A stretch of 16,055 nucleotides of DNA, taken from contig JBLINP010000076.1 in NCBI GenBank assembly GCA_047639415.1, positions 1-16,055 on the forward strand, in the 5' to 3' direction. The notes beneath the pieces were generated by a model. The model ran no database searches. It had not been told where the DNA came from and saw only the letters and a program-made list of their open reading frames with translations. Both the position numbers and the translations under genes were made by a program. Source of the DNA: OFTM34 sp047639415 (lineage in GTDB: Bacteria > Planctomycetota > UBA1135 > GCA-002686595). Positions 7,684 to 14,798 of this stretch are shown here, in pieces. The stretch's first letter is position 1; each line of letters opens with the position of its first letter.

Positions 7684-8349
7684 CTATTCAGCGATCTTCA
7701 ATCGCCCACGCATATCTTCGTCAACTTTCACTTGATCGCCCGCCCAACCTTGCATTTGAGCAGGTTCGAAGATCATGTCTTGCGCCGCAACGAAGGGCCA
7801 ACCGAGATAAGTCCAGGGGGATCGAATCGTGGCTGCATAGGTCATGAAGTGGATGTCGTCAGACTGTTCGAACATTCCACGACGTGGGGTATATTCCCAA
7901 CCCTCTGTAGTATTATTGGGAAAACCGCCTTCGAAGAGGTCGAGCGATCCGAGGTCCTTCTTTGCGGATCCAGAGACTTTAGCGCCAATCGAAACCGCGC
8001 CGGGCGGATCAATGAGTCCGTTGGGGTCGTTGGCGCCATCGGGGACCGCGGGCGGAAAAGCGGCAAACGCGTGTTGGCGATTTTCAGTCGTAAGCGCACC
8101 GAATTGCGCGGACAATTCATCATTGACATGTGCGCTCATCAGTGCAGATGGCAGTAGAAAAGTCGTCGTTGTTTTGTCGAACATATCTCGATGTGCTTCT
8201 GAGCGCGTGATTTGCAAATCGAGGAATAGAAACGCGATCAACGGCGTGAAGAAGATGACGGCCATGAGCGGCATGATGATCAGAATCGTTTCTGTCGTTG
8301 CGGTTCCGCGAACCGATCGCTTGGATGATTTGTTTGTTAATCGGTACAT
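7684..8349 (-). CDS. TadE-like pseudopilin
   Basis: From ATG 8349 this gives 221 aa. The N-terminus is a short basic leader (MYRLTNKSSKRSVRG) followed by TATTETILIIMPLMAVIF. Cleavage after Gly15 would place Glu at +5 of the mature protein, the class III (type IV prepilin) signal pattern that TadV-type peptidases process in TadE/TadF and Flp. The rest is a soluble domain of about 170 residues with little recognisable detail. The reading frame extends upstream to a TTG at 8376, but that would overlap the preceding gene by 26 bp. ATG 8349 leaves 1 bp and gives a normal leader length. Probably a minor pseudopilin of the Tad machine, with moderate certainty on TadE versus TadF. Confidence 0.8.
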   Translation of the reverse strand: MYRLTNKSSKRSVRGTATTETILIIMPLMAVIFFTPLIAFLFLDLQITRSEAHRDMFDKTTTTFLLPSALMSAHVNDELSAQFGALTTENRQHAFAAFPPAVPDGANDPNGLIDPPGAVSIGAKVSGSAKKDLGSLDLFEGGFPNNTTEGWEYTPRRGMFEQSDDIHFMTYAATIRSPWTYLGWPFVAAQDMIFEPAQMQGWAGDQVKVDEDMRGRLKIAE

Positions 8350-8350
8350 G

Positions 8351-9796
8351 CTAATGCTGAGCCGACGCTCGTCCAAACGGCGTTAATGTCACGTTTTGAT
8401 CGGCGAAAGCGCCTTCATTCAACAATGTGCCGTGTGTGAGTCGTGACTGCCAATGCCAACCCCAATCTGTCCAGACTCGCCATGGATAGAGGTTTCCGAT
8501 AATTTGACCAGGCGAAACACCGCCGACCTTTAGGGTCGAAAGTAGGCCGTCGACCGGGTTGAAAGCTTCGGCTTGCGAATAAGCAACTGGTCGCAGTTGA
8601 TCGGCTCCGGTGAATAACCCCGGTGCCATGTAGGCGAGCGGTTGGTTGGGGCGCTGACTTGAAATATCGTTGGTCATGCGCTTACGAGCGACCGCGACAA
8701 TGGCGTAATCTTCCCAGGTTTGAGGGTCGACTGAAAAGCCTTTGCCAGAGGGACCAACTTCAAAGAACGGAGGGAACGAATTCGGAGCCGTGGTGCTTAA
8801 GACGTGATGATTAAGTGCCAGAGCTGGAGTTGCCGCCAACATTCCGAATACAGCACCTAGTAACCAAAATTTCTTCGCTCCGGCTTTCGGCATGAGTTTG
8901 AACTCGGTGCTACTGTTCCAGCTGCCTTTGGCGAAACTGTCGTATAGGAATCTCAATCCAATCGGTACAGCGCAGGATCCAAAGCTGCCCGCATGTAATG
9001 GTGCAGTGATTGTTCGCGAACCGTTTCCAAGTTGAAGGCTAATATCGCAATCGTAGTAAGCCTCAAACTGCTGCCTTTGAGCCTCGATCAGGCCAGGTAT
9101 GACGCGTACCCAAGACTCTTGATACTCGCGGAGTTCCCCTAGGTGTTTTCCCAAGGCAATCGCGTCTAGTACTGGGGTGACTGGGGCTTCCGTCGCAATC
9201 GTGAATAATAAGTAGTTAACGAATTCGAGGAGCGCAATGGTAAATTGCACAACAGCAAGTGCAAGGGCTGGCGCGGTAGCGCCGAAAGTGGCAATCACGG
9301 ATACAGCCGCGCTAACGACTGCGATACCTGTGGTGATTAGATTCGCCAAGATTACGACGGTAAGCGGAATCCACGTGGCCATCACTTGAACGCTCACTCC
9401 AAGGGCGCTGGCATCGCGAAGCGCGATCATATTGGTCGCGGTGATCATGTTGATCGCACGACTGGTCCAGACTGCACTTGCGTAGGAAGCGGAGTCCGCT
9501 GCCGTTTGCGCTTCCATCTTCGCAGTGGTCGTCAGGCCTGTATTCCAAACCATGGCGGCCAAGGCGAAGATCAGCAGGCCCATAAAGAGAACCAGTATGG
9601 AAACGCTACCCCTCTCGCAACGGTAAAGGGAATCTCCCGTTGCTAGAGCTGCGTGGTCGCAAAATGGATCTTTATCGTCGAGCGTCGCCGGATTGAACGG
9701 CGATGTATAACGGCTGAGCGGCGGTTGAAATGCGAGGGCTGCGCCAAGGTGGTTCTCAAGGGGCTGCTCGATTTTGATCGTAATTGAACCGTTCAT
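8351..9796 (-). CDS. Large TadG-like Flp pilus assembly protein
   Basis: This 481-aa protein carries a TadE/TadG-type TM segment at about 64-86 (ERGSVSILVLFMGLLIFALA) followed by the typical KMEAQTAADSASYASAVW (94-110) and a TSRAINMITATNMIAL stretch, the pattern of Tad domain (TadE/G-like) proteins. No Glu sits at +5 after the RG, unlike the two neighbouring pseudopilins, so processing by the prepilin peptidase is unlikely. Unusual points are a 62-residue N-terminal extension before the motif and a long hydrophobic region (about 135-205) that could hold two to three more TM helices, plus another hydrophobic stretch near 312-335. The C-terminal 150 residues look soluble and Trp/Pro-rich. It lies 23 bp after the preceding TadE-like gene and 1 bp before the next. 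Confidence 0.8.
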   Translation of the reverse strand: MNGSITIKIEQPLENHLGAALAFQPPLSRYTSPFNPATLDDKDPFCDHAALATGDSLYRCERGSVSILVLFMGLLIFALAAMVWNTGLTTTAKMEAQTAADSASYASAVWTSRAINMITATNMIALRDASALGVSVQVMATWIPLTVVILANLITTGIAVVSAAVSVIATFGATAPALALAVVQFTIALLEFVNYLLFTIATEAPVTPVLDAIALGKHLGELREYQESWVRVIPGLIEAQRQQFEAYYDCDISLQLGNGSRTITAPLHAGSFGSCAVPIGLRFLYDSFAKGSWNSSTEFKLMPKAGAKKFWLLGAVFGMLAATPALALNHHVLSTTAPNSFPPFFEVGPSGKGFSVDPQTWEDYAIVAVARKRMTNDISSQRPNQPLAYMAPGLFTGADQLRPVAYSQAEAFNPVDGLLSTLKVGGVSPGQIIGNLYPWRVWTDWGWHWQSRLTHGTLLNEGAFADQNVTLTPFGRASAQH

Positions 9797-9819
9797 TCCT
9801 AGTTATTCTTCTTGTCGTC

Positions 9820-11262
9820 TTATTTTTCACGAAGGCGGAAGTAAAGCGGCGTGTTCTTAGCAAATTTGAGTTCTTTGCCTGACTTGGCTTTGAACTCTTT
9901 GCCGTCAATCAGATCGTCATCCGATGTAGTCTTGACTTCAAAGAGCGACTCGAAAGAGCCTTTGATGTCGACCGGGAACGGGAAGATGTTCATGAGGCCA
10001 CGCCGACCGCCGGTCGATTGAAGACGTACAGTGAAAAATTCTGGGTGCTGAAACCTGAAGACTTGCGCGTTGCCCTGGGGGTCCGGTTCGGCAACTCCGG
10101 GTGCTAGTTGAATCAAGCTCGGAATGGTGAGCCTGAAAAGGTAGACCAAAGTAATTTCGACTTCCTTGGGAGCGAACGGATCGATATTGGCTGGTGAGCG
10201 CGCAACAGCGCTAATTCCAGCCGCGGTACCTGTACGGATTCCGTTGAGCACTGAATCTAGTTTGTCTAGCGCCGGCTTTAAGAGTTGTTTGGGCTTCTCG
10301 AGCGGGATGTTGATAACGATGGGCTTGACTCCCAACTGATCGACTAAGAAGCCGACTTCGGGGGGCAGTATCGACTTGATCGGAATCTCGAAGGGGATGG
10401 AGTCGGGAAAGAGATCTTCGAGGGGCGGAGGTTCGGGTAAGAGATAGGCCGTCGTGACTCCGGATTCCTTTTGGCGCGCTGGCTGAACGATGTGTTCCGG
10501 AATCGGAATCATCGGAGAGAAAGAGTCGTGCCATGCCTCGAAGGCGTTGTCGAACCTATCGCTAATCGTGGTGAGCGTTGTGGCTCCTCTTGCGTAGGCA
10601 ACACGCTCCGCGAAATTGCCCGTATCCCAAACGTCTCCGTTTTCTGTGAGCACTTCTTGAATGAAGGTGTCCTGAGGAATGAACGCCGGCACCCTTGGTG
10701 ATATTGAAGCAAGCACGATCGCGGCCGCATTGGTGGGCCGTTGCCTATCAACAAGTTCGGGGAAGGGCGGCATCTGGAACATCGAAGTCAGGCTAGCACC
10801 GGGTGAGCTAAGCAAGTCTCTTCCCATGTCGGCCTCGAAGCTCACCATCGCTGAGCGGGCAGCAGCGAATGCGGCGTATCGAACGACAAGTGCTGCGTTG
10901 GCGATCAGAGAAATCTGGATCACGGTGCCGACCAAAAGCAGCACAATTGGCAAAACAAGTGCGAATTCGGCCATTACGGTGCCCGAAACCGCTCGCGTTT
11001 CAGTATCCCATCGCATCTTGCGGCCGCCTCGAACCAAGCGTGTCGCAAATCGACACGTCAGCCAACTGAAGGCGAGGAACGCCGTGATCGTGGCCGTGTA
11101 AAAGGCGATTGCTGGCTCGAACCTGGACCACCGAACGAGTGCTGAAAGCTTCGTCGGCTCAGTCATGCCTATCAAAGCCAACCACGCAAAGATCCCGAGG
11201 CCGAGGTCTAGGCGGAACGATTTTAGCGTCCGGGTCAGCAGTTCGAAGAGGCGTCTTTCCAT
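9820..11262 (-). CDS. tadE: TadE-like pseudopilin with extra N-terminal two-helix region
   Basis: From ATG 11262 this gives 480 aa. Residues 90-120 contain RAVSGTVMAEFALVLPIVLL; cleavage after Gly94 puts Glu99 at +5, the TadE/prepilin class III pattern. A soluble domain of about 340 residues follows, larger than in classical TadE proteins. Before the motif lie about 82 residues with two predicted TM helices (about 18-33 and 51-70). The frame is open much further upstream, but that part lies inside the prepilin peptidase gene in another frame and looks non-coding. ATG 11262 sits 8 bp after the peptidase stop. An alternative start is Met83 (11016), with GAGG 10 nt upstream, giving a normal TadE-like leader and 398 aa. 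I prefer 11262 because it leaves no unexplained gap and the upstream part looks protein-like. Confidence 0.78.
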   Translation of the reverse strand: MERRLFELLTRTLKSFRLDLGLGIFAWLALIGMTEPTKLSALVRWSRFEPAIAFYTATITAFLAFSWLTCRFATRLVRGGRKMRWDTETRAVSGTVMAEFALVLPIVLLLVGTVIQISLIANAALVVRYAAFAAARSAMVSFEADMGRDLLSSPGASLTSMFQMPPFPELVDRQRPTNAAAIVLASISPRVPAFIPQDTFIQEVLTENGDVWDTGNFAERVAYARGATTLTTISDRFDNAFEAWHDSFSPMIPIPEHIVQPARQKESGVTTAYLLPEPPPLEDLFPDSIPFEIPIKSILPPEVGFLVDQLGVKPIVINIPLEKPKQLLKPALDKLDSVLNGIRTGTAAGISAVARSPANIDPFAPKEVEITLVYLFRLTIPSLIQLAPGVAEPDPQGNAQVFRFQHPEFFTVRLQSTGGRRGLMNIFPFPVDIKGSFESLFEVKTTSDDDLIDGKEFKAKSGKELKFAKNTPLYFRLREK

Positions 11263-11270
11263 ACTGCGTG

Positions 11271-12065
11271 TTACCAGGTGACGGAAAAGATGGTGCGGTG
11301 AAGAGCAACGAATTGAGCTAAGACTAGTCCAATCAACAAGGACAGCGCGAAGGGGCTTTCGGTGGGGCGAAAGCGATATACGGTCCGCATGTCGGCGCGC
11401 ATGATGAGGCTGAAGTAAACCGCGTGAGCGAAGGATTGCAGTTTGCGCATGAGCATGCCGCCAGCAACCCAGTTGATGACACCGATCAGAGCCGCGACGA
11501 TCAAGGTGTTGAACAGAACGGCGACTACACCATGAAAGCCGATGATCGCGCCGACCGCTGCAAGCAGCTTGACGTCGCCGCCACCGAGTCCACGCGCGAT
11601 GAAGCTCACGATGCCGATAGTCGCACAAAGACCAAAGCCCTGTATGCAATCGATGGTTCCCGATGCCCCAAGGAAGATCTCTGCAGTGCTTAGATCGAAC
11701 TTTGAAAGCAGTAGCGGCAGCGCTCCGTTGAAGAGTAATCCCAGAATAATCGCCGGATAGGTCAGTGCGTTGGGAATGCGTCGCGTGGCCACGTCGCTCC
11801 AAGTCGCGCCGAAGACTACGACGAAGCAGAACGAGAGCAAGAAGAAGCCGAAGTCCGTTTGCTTCGAAGCGTACTGCAAACTGGCGGCGCCGATTGCAGC
11901 CATCGACAGTCCAAGAACCCAAGCAGCTGCAACTCGCGCAACGGGCGAGCCATTGACCTCGTCCTCCGAGCCATCACCCCGCCCCGGAGCAACAAGCACT
12001 TCAAGCTCGGGCTCCGAATCAGTATCCGCTGCTATCGCGGTGGATGGTGAGATCTCGTTTTGCAT
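11271..12065 (-). CDS. tadV: Prepilin peptidase, TadV/CpaA type (A24 aspartic protease)
   Basis: This 264-aa polytopic membrane protease has both family A24 catalytic aspartates: Asp91 in WSDVATRRIPNALT and Asp164 in GLGGGDVKLLAAVG (GxGD motif). It lacks the N-terminal cysteine-bearing methyltransferase domain of PilD-type enzymes, as usual for TadV/CpaA. Residues 1-43 are an acidic, hydrophilic extension not typical of the family. Its substrates should be the two TadE-like proteins just downstream and a major Flp pilin encoded elsewhere. It is the first gene of the minus-strand cluster, with a 218-bp non-coding stretch upstream. No Shine-Dalgarno is evident. Confidence 0.95.
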   Translation of the reverse strand: MQNEISPSTAIAADTDSEPELEVLVAPGRGDGSEDEVNGSPVARVAAAWVLGLSMAAIGAASLQYASKQTDFGFFLLSFCFVVVFGATWSDVATRRIPNALTYPAIILGLLFNGALPLLLSKFDLSTAEIFLGASGTIDCIQGFGLCATIGIVSFIARGLGGGDVKLLAAVGAIIGFHGVVAVLFNTLIVAALIGVINWVAGGMLMRKLQSFAHAVYFSLIMRADMRTVYRFRPTESPFALSLLIGLVLAQFVALHRTIFSVTW

Positions 12066-12283
12066 GCTTCAGTAGCGTCCACTATACCGCGCATTTAGAC
12101 GACCGTCTTTTGGCAATATCGCAATCTCGATAAGTCCCATTGCTGACGGCAACAAGCTTGCTGTAAGCCATCAGCGAATAATCGAATTGGCGTGTAGGTG
12201 GCGTGAAAATTTGCCCCGTCACTTGTGGCGTAGTGCTGGAACTTCAATTCTAGAACCACGGTCATCAATCGAAGTCATTGGGC
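12066..12283. other. Intergenic region between propeller gene and Tad cluster
   Basis: This stretch should hold the 3' end signals of the propeller transcript and the promoter of the Tad cluster. On the minus strand a TATAGT hexamer lies at 12086-12081, 16 nt before the peptidase ATG, with TTGCCA further upstream at a 24-nt spacing, too long for a normal promoter. A 23-codon minus-strand ORF (12140-12069) ends 3 nt before the peptidase start. An imperfect stem-loop lies at 12142-12175. No hairpin followed by a U-run is seen. Confidence 0.4.
12142..12175. other. Imperfect inverted repeat / stem-loop
   Basis: GCTGACGGC (12142-12150) pairs with GCCATCAGC (12167-12175) at 8 of 9 positions, and the centre contains the palindrome CAAGCTTG, so an extended hairpin is possible. 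It lies about 110 bp after the propeller stop and about 75 bp before the peptidase start. No T-run follows on the minus strand, so it is not a typical intrinsic terminator; it could be an operator, a processing site or chance. Confidence 0.35.
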
Positions 12284-14497
12284 TTATTGAATGAAACCCG
12301 TTGTAGCCATTCCTTGCGGATCGGTTTCAGTGCTCACCGTGCCCGGGGCTATGGAACTTAGAACTCCAGAGGTGGTATCTAAACTAAATTGAGAAACCGT
12401 CGAGACTCCGGATCCGACGACATAGATAAACCTGCCGGAGACATCGCCAGTCACGGTGTTGTTGACACTGAAACTCGAGGTCGCACCAAGGGAGGATAGG
12501 AGACGAGTTTCAGAATCTATTCTGAGTCTCGCGATTGAAAAGCTTGTAGGGCTAACAGCAAAGAGAAAGCGGCCGGAGGGTTCAGCGAACAGCGATCGAC
12601 TGTCACTAATTGGAATTGTTACAGAGTCAAAGGGCGATACTAAGTTCCCACCCCCAGGGTTAATGGGTAGTCCGAACACCCTATCGACAGTGAGTTCGGT
12701 CCATACGCGCGAGCCGGTTGGGTCTGATGCGAGGCCAACGGGATCGACTGCTCCAAAGATTTCAGTTCCTGTCAGAAGTCCCGTTGATTTATCGATTCGT
12801 CTCTCGAAAATCTCGTCGGTGAATGTCACCGCGACATAGAGAAATTGACCAGTCGGCTCTACCGTGATGCCGGCGGAATTGTCGGCACCGACATCATTGC
12901 TTTGATCTCTCGATAATAGCCCGGTATCCCGATCAAGGCTAAAGACATCTACAAATGGCTCCCCCGAATCGTCACAAAGCACGTAGATAAACCTGCCGGA
13001 CGGATCGACTGCTACTCCTATAGGTTGAGGCGTCGTTGCATAGGGAGAGCCTACCGTTCCGAGCGGGGCGGCAATGATTTCACTTAGCTTGCCATCATCT
13101 TCGATCCCGAATACGGCCAGATTGCCGAGACTTCCCGAACCGTCGTTGCGCGTGACGAATACAAACTTTCCGAAGGGGTCGACTGCGACCTCGAAAGCGT
13201 CGGCGACGGAAACCGTTTCTCCGAGGTCGGTGAGTGCACCGGTCGTACTATCGATTGAGTAGCAACTTAGACTATCCGACGTATTATTGGCCACGTAGGC
13301 GAAGTTCGGGACGAATTTGGCAGCGTTCCCAGCGCCTGTCATGGTGATGGAAACTGGACCGGGCCGAGTTACTACATCTCGATCAAATAATAGATCTCCG
13401 TTGGACGCGATCGTGTATTCGGTTACCAAGTCTCCATCGGAGTTTACTACGAACAATGAACGTGCATTCAAGTCGATAGTCGCTTGAACCGGATCAGTCC
13501 CTGTAGCAAAGGGCTGCACGTTCAATTCAGCCAACGCGCCATTCGCTGCGATTCCAAAAACAGATATGTCGTCTGAAGTGAAATTGACGACGTAAGCGAA
13601 ATTTCCAGACGGATGAATTGTTAGAGAGGACGGACCCTGGGCAAACGGGCTCCCGAAATTGTCTTTGAATGGAGAACCCGCGAGAGGCGAAAGCGAGCCG
13701 TTGGCATTAACCGCAAAGCCCGAAATGTTGTTCGAGATGAAGTTCGTTGTGTAAACAGCCGATCCGGAAGCGTTGAGCGCGATTGAACTTGGGGAGAACC
13801 CTGTCACAAAGGGAGAGCCTGGGACTTCGGTCAACTCGCCCGTTTCTTGATCGATGCTAAATCCAGATACGCTATTGCCATCCGTATTCGCGGTGTAGAC
13901 GAAGTTTCCAGATGAGTGAACGGCTACTGACGAGGGATTGGCCCCTGTCATTGAAGGCGAGTTAGGCGCCTCCGCAAGCACGCCCGTGTCTCTGTCGACA
14001 ACGAACGAAGTCAATGTGGCATCGGTTGCATTCGTCACGAATGCGAATGTTCCCGCGGGGGTCGTTGCAATGGCCGTGGGCCCCACACCGGTTGCGAAAG
14101 GTGAATCGACAACAGCGCTGAGCTGGCCATTGCTTTGATCGATCCTAAAGGCCGAGAGCGTGTCGTCGAGAAAGTTAGCGACATAGACGAACGCGCCGAA
14201 AGCGTCCGCCACGACTGAAACTGGTTCATTGCCAACAAGCTCATAGCCGTAGTGGCGCAGCTGCCCGAGTTCGGAGTCAAAGACGAAGATCGAGACTGTG
14301 TCGTCGTCCTTGTTGGCTATGTAAGCGAAGCGAGTATTTGTAGCCGTGCCCGCGATGGGCGCAATGACTATTGCATCTCGACTTCCGCTGCACGCCAGTG
14401 AGACTACTAGCAGGGCGAATGCTATGACCCCCTGTCGTTGGCGCGATCCGCGACATAGGGAGAACGAAAATAAGTTCCGAACTAGTTTGGCCACCAT
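12284..14497 (-). CDS. Exported double beta-propeller (lactonase/YVTN-type) putative lipoprotein
   Basis: From ATG 14497 this gives 737 aa. A basic N-region and hydrophobic stretch (GVIAFALLVVSLAC) end at Cys36. The -3 residue is Ser, so the lipobox is imperfect, but a lipoprotein is likely. The rest is built of blades of about 48 residues with core F-x-Y-V-A-N, then F-x-I-D-x-x-T-G-x-L, then SPF-x-TG and P-x-x-I-A-x-x-P-x-G, as in 6-phosphogluconolactonase-like (PF10282) and YVTN propellers. I count 14 blades: 1-7 at about 57-396 and 8-14 at about 397-737. The family includes enzymes and many secreted proteins of unknown ligand; no catalytic claim is made. The frame continues upstream to a GTG at 14542, but the signal peptide and the overlapping small ORF favour 14497. 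A weak purine-rich stretch (GAAGAA) precedes the ATG. Confidence 0.92.
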   Translation of the reverse strand: MVAKLVRNLFSFSLCRGSRQRQGVIAFALLVVSLACSGSRDAIVIAPIAGTATNTRFAYIANKDDDTVSIFVFDSELGQLRHYGYELVGNEPVSVVADAFGAFVYVANFLDDTLSAFRIDQSNGQLSAVVDSPFATGVGPTAIATTPAGTFAFVTNATDATLTSFVVDRDTGVLAEAPNSPSMTGANPSSVAVHSSGNFVYTANTDGNSVSGFSIDQETGELTEVPGSPFVTGFSPSSIALNASGSAVYTTNFISNNISGFAVNANGSLSPLAGSPFKDNFGSPFAQGPSSLTIHPSGNFAYVVNFTSDDISVFGIAANGALAELNVQPFATGTDPVQATIDLNARSLFVVNSDGDLVTEYTIASNGDLLFDRDVVTRPGPVSITMTGAGNAAKFVPNFAYVANNTSDSLSCYSIDSTTGALTDLGETVSVADAFEVAVDPFGKFVFVTRNDGSGSLGNLAVFGIEDDGKLSEIIAAPLGTVGSPYATTPQPIGVAVDPSGRFIYVLCDDSGEPFVDVFSLDRDTGLLSRDQSNDVGADNSAGITVEPTGQFLYVAVTFTDEIFERRIDKSTGLLTGTEIFGAVDPVGLASDPTGSRVWTELTVDRVFGLPINPGGGNLVSPFDSVTIPISDSRSLFAEPSGRFLFAVSPTSFSIARLRIDSETRLLSSLGATSSFSVNNTVTGDVSGRFIYVVGSGVSTVSQFSLDTTSGVLSSIAPGTVSTETDPQGMATTGFIQ

Positions 14498-14661
14498 AAA
14501 ACTGATTCTTCGATTCGAGACGGAGGAGGCAGGGGGATCCACGTGCCATTAGGAAGGTGAAGTCCAGCGAGATGATAACCCGGAGCTTCCAAATCGTCGA
14601 CTAGCCGGAAACATTCCTTTGTCGAGGTGCCGTCGTCTAGAGAATCGGGCTTTTGATCCAT
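14482..14661 (-). CDS. Possible 59-aa small protein overlapping the propeller start
   Basis: From ATG 14661 to TAG at 14482 this frame encodes 59 residues beginning MDQKPDSLDDGTSTKE and ending in a Pro/Trp-rich tail (WIPLPPPSR ... VLWWPN). The composition looks protein-like: an acidic polar start, then LEAPGYHLAGLHLPNG. It has no signal peptide or TM segment and one Cys. Its last 16 bp overlap the propeller gene in another frame, which would allow translational coupling. No Shine-Dalgarno is clear. I recognise no family, and a chance ORF of this length is quite possible. Confidence 0.45.
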   Translation of the reverse strand: MDQKPDSLDDGTSTKECFRLVDDLEAPGYHLAGLHLPNGTWIPLPPPSRIEESVLWWPN

Positions 14662-14798
14662 GACTCAAAGGCTAAGAAGCCGCTGATAGGCGAATCGAGG
14701 CACAAATGATTGATCGTCAAGGTATTCTATGTCCCCGCTCCGAAAGCTCGCGCACGGCATCACATGCTTTCGGTGACTGCCACCCCATTGATCGAGTC
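14662..14798. promoter_or_regulatory. Divergent promoter region between propeller unit and sulfatase-like gene
   Basis: These 137 bp separate the minus-strand small ORF/propeller unit from the plus-strand hydrolase, so both promoters should lie here or just inside the small ORF. I see no strong sigma-70 -35/-10 pair on either strand. The main structured element is the perfect inverted repeat at 14740-14773. Confidence 0.45.
14740..14773. repeat. Perfect 8-bp inverted repeat upstream of the sulfatase-like gene
   Basis: CCGAAAGC (14740-14747) and GCTTTCGG (14766-14773) are exact inverse complements separated by 18 nt. The right arm ends 25 nt before the ATG at 14799. It could be a binding site for a dimeric regulator or a 5' leader hairpin. 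If translation instead began at the in-frame ATG 14706, the repeat would be coding. Confidence 0.5.

Noticed and set aside
7333..8157. Plus-strand 274-codon ORF across the gap between the TadE-like gene and cpaB
   Set aside because: It is antisense to the CpaB N-terminus and the TadE-like soluble domain, has an Arg/Cys-rich composition and no domain, and looks like a shadow ORF.
8350..8376. TTG start at 8376 for the second TadE-like gene
   Set aside because: It is a rare start that overlaps the preceding gene by 26 bp; ATG 8349 fits the leader length and the 1-bp spacing.
11263..11922. N-terminal extension of the TadE-like frame up to 11922 (total 700 aa)
   Set aside because: It lies wholly inside the prepilin peptidase gene in another frame and is Arg/Ser/His-rich with no domain character; the peptidase has both catalytic aspartates and is clearly the coding frame.
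14498..14542. GTG start at 14542 for the propeller gene
   Set aside because: It would add 15 residues before the signal peptide and overlap the small ORF further; ATG 14497 gives a normal basic N-region.
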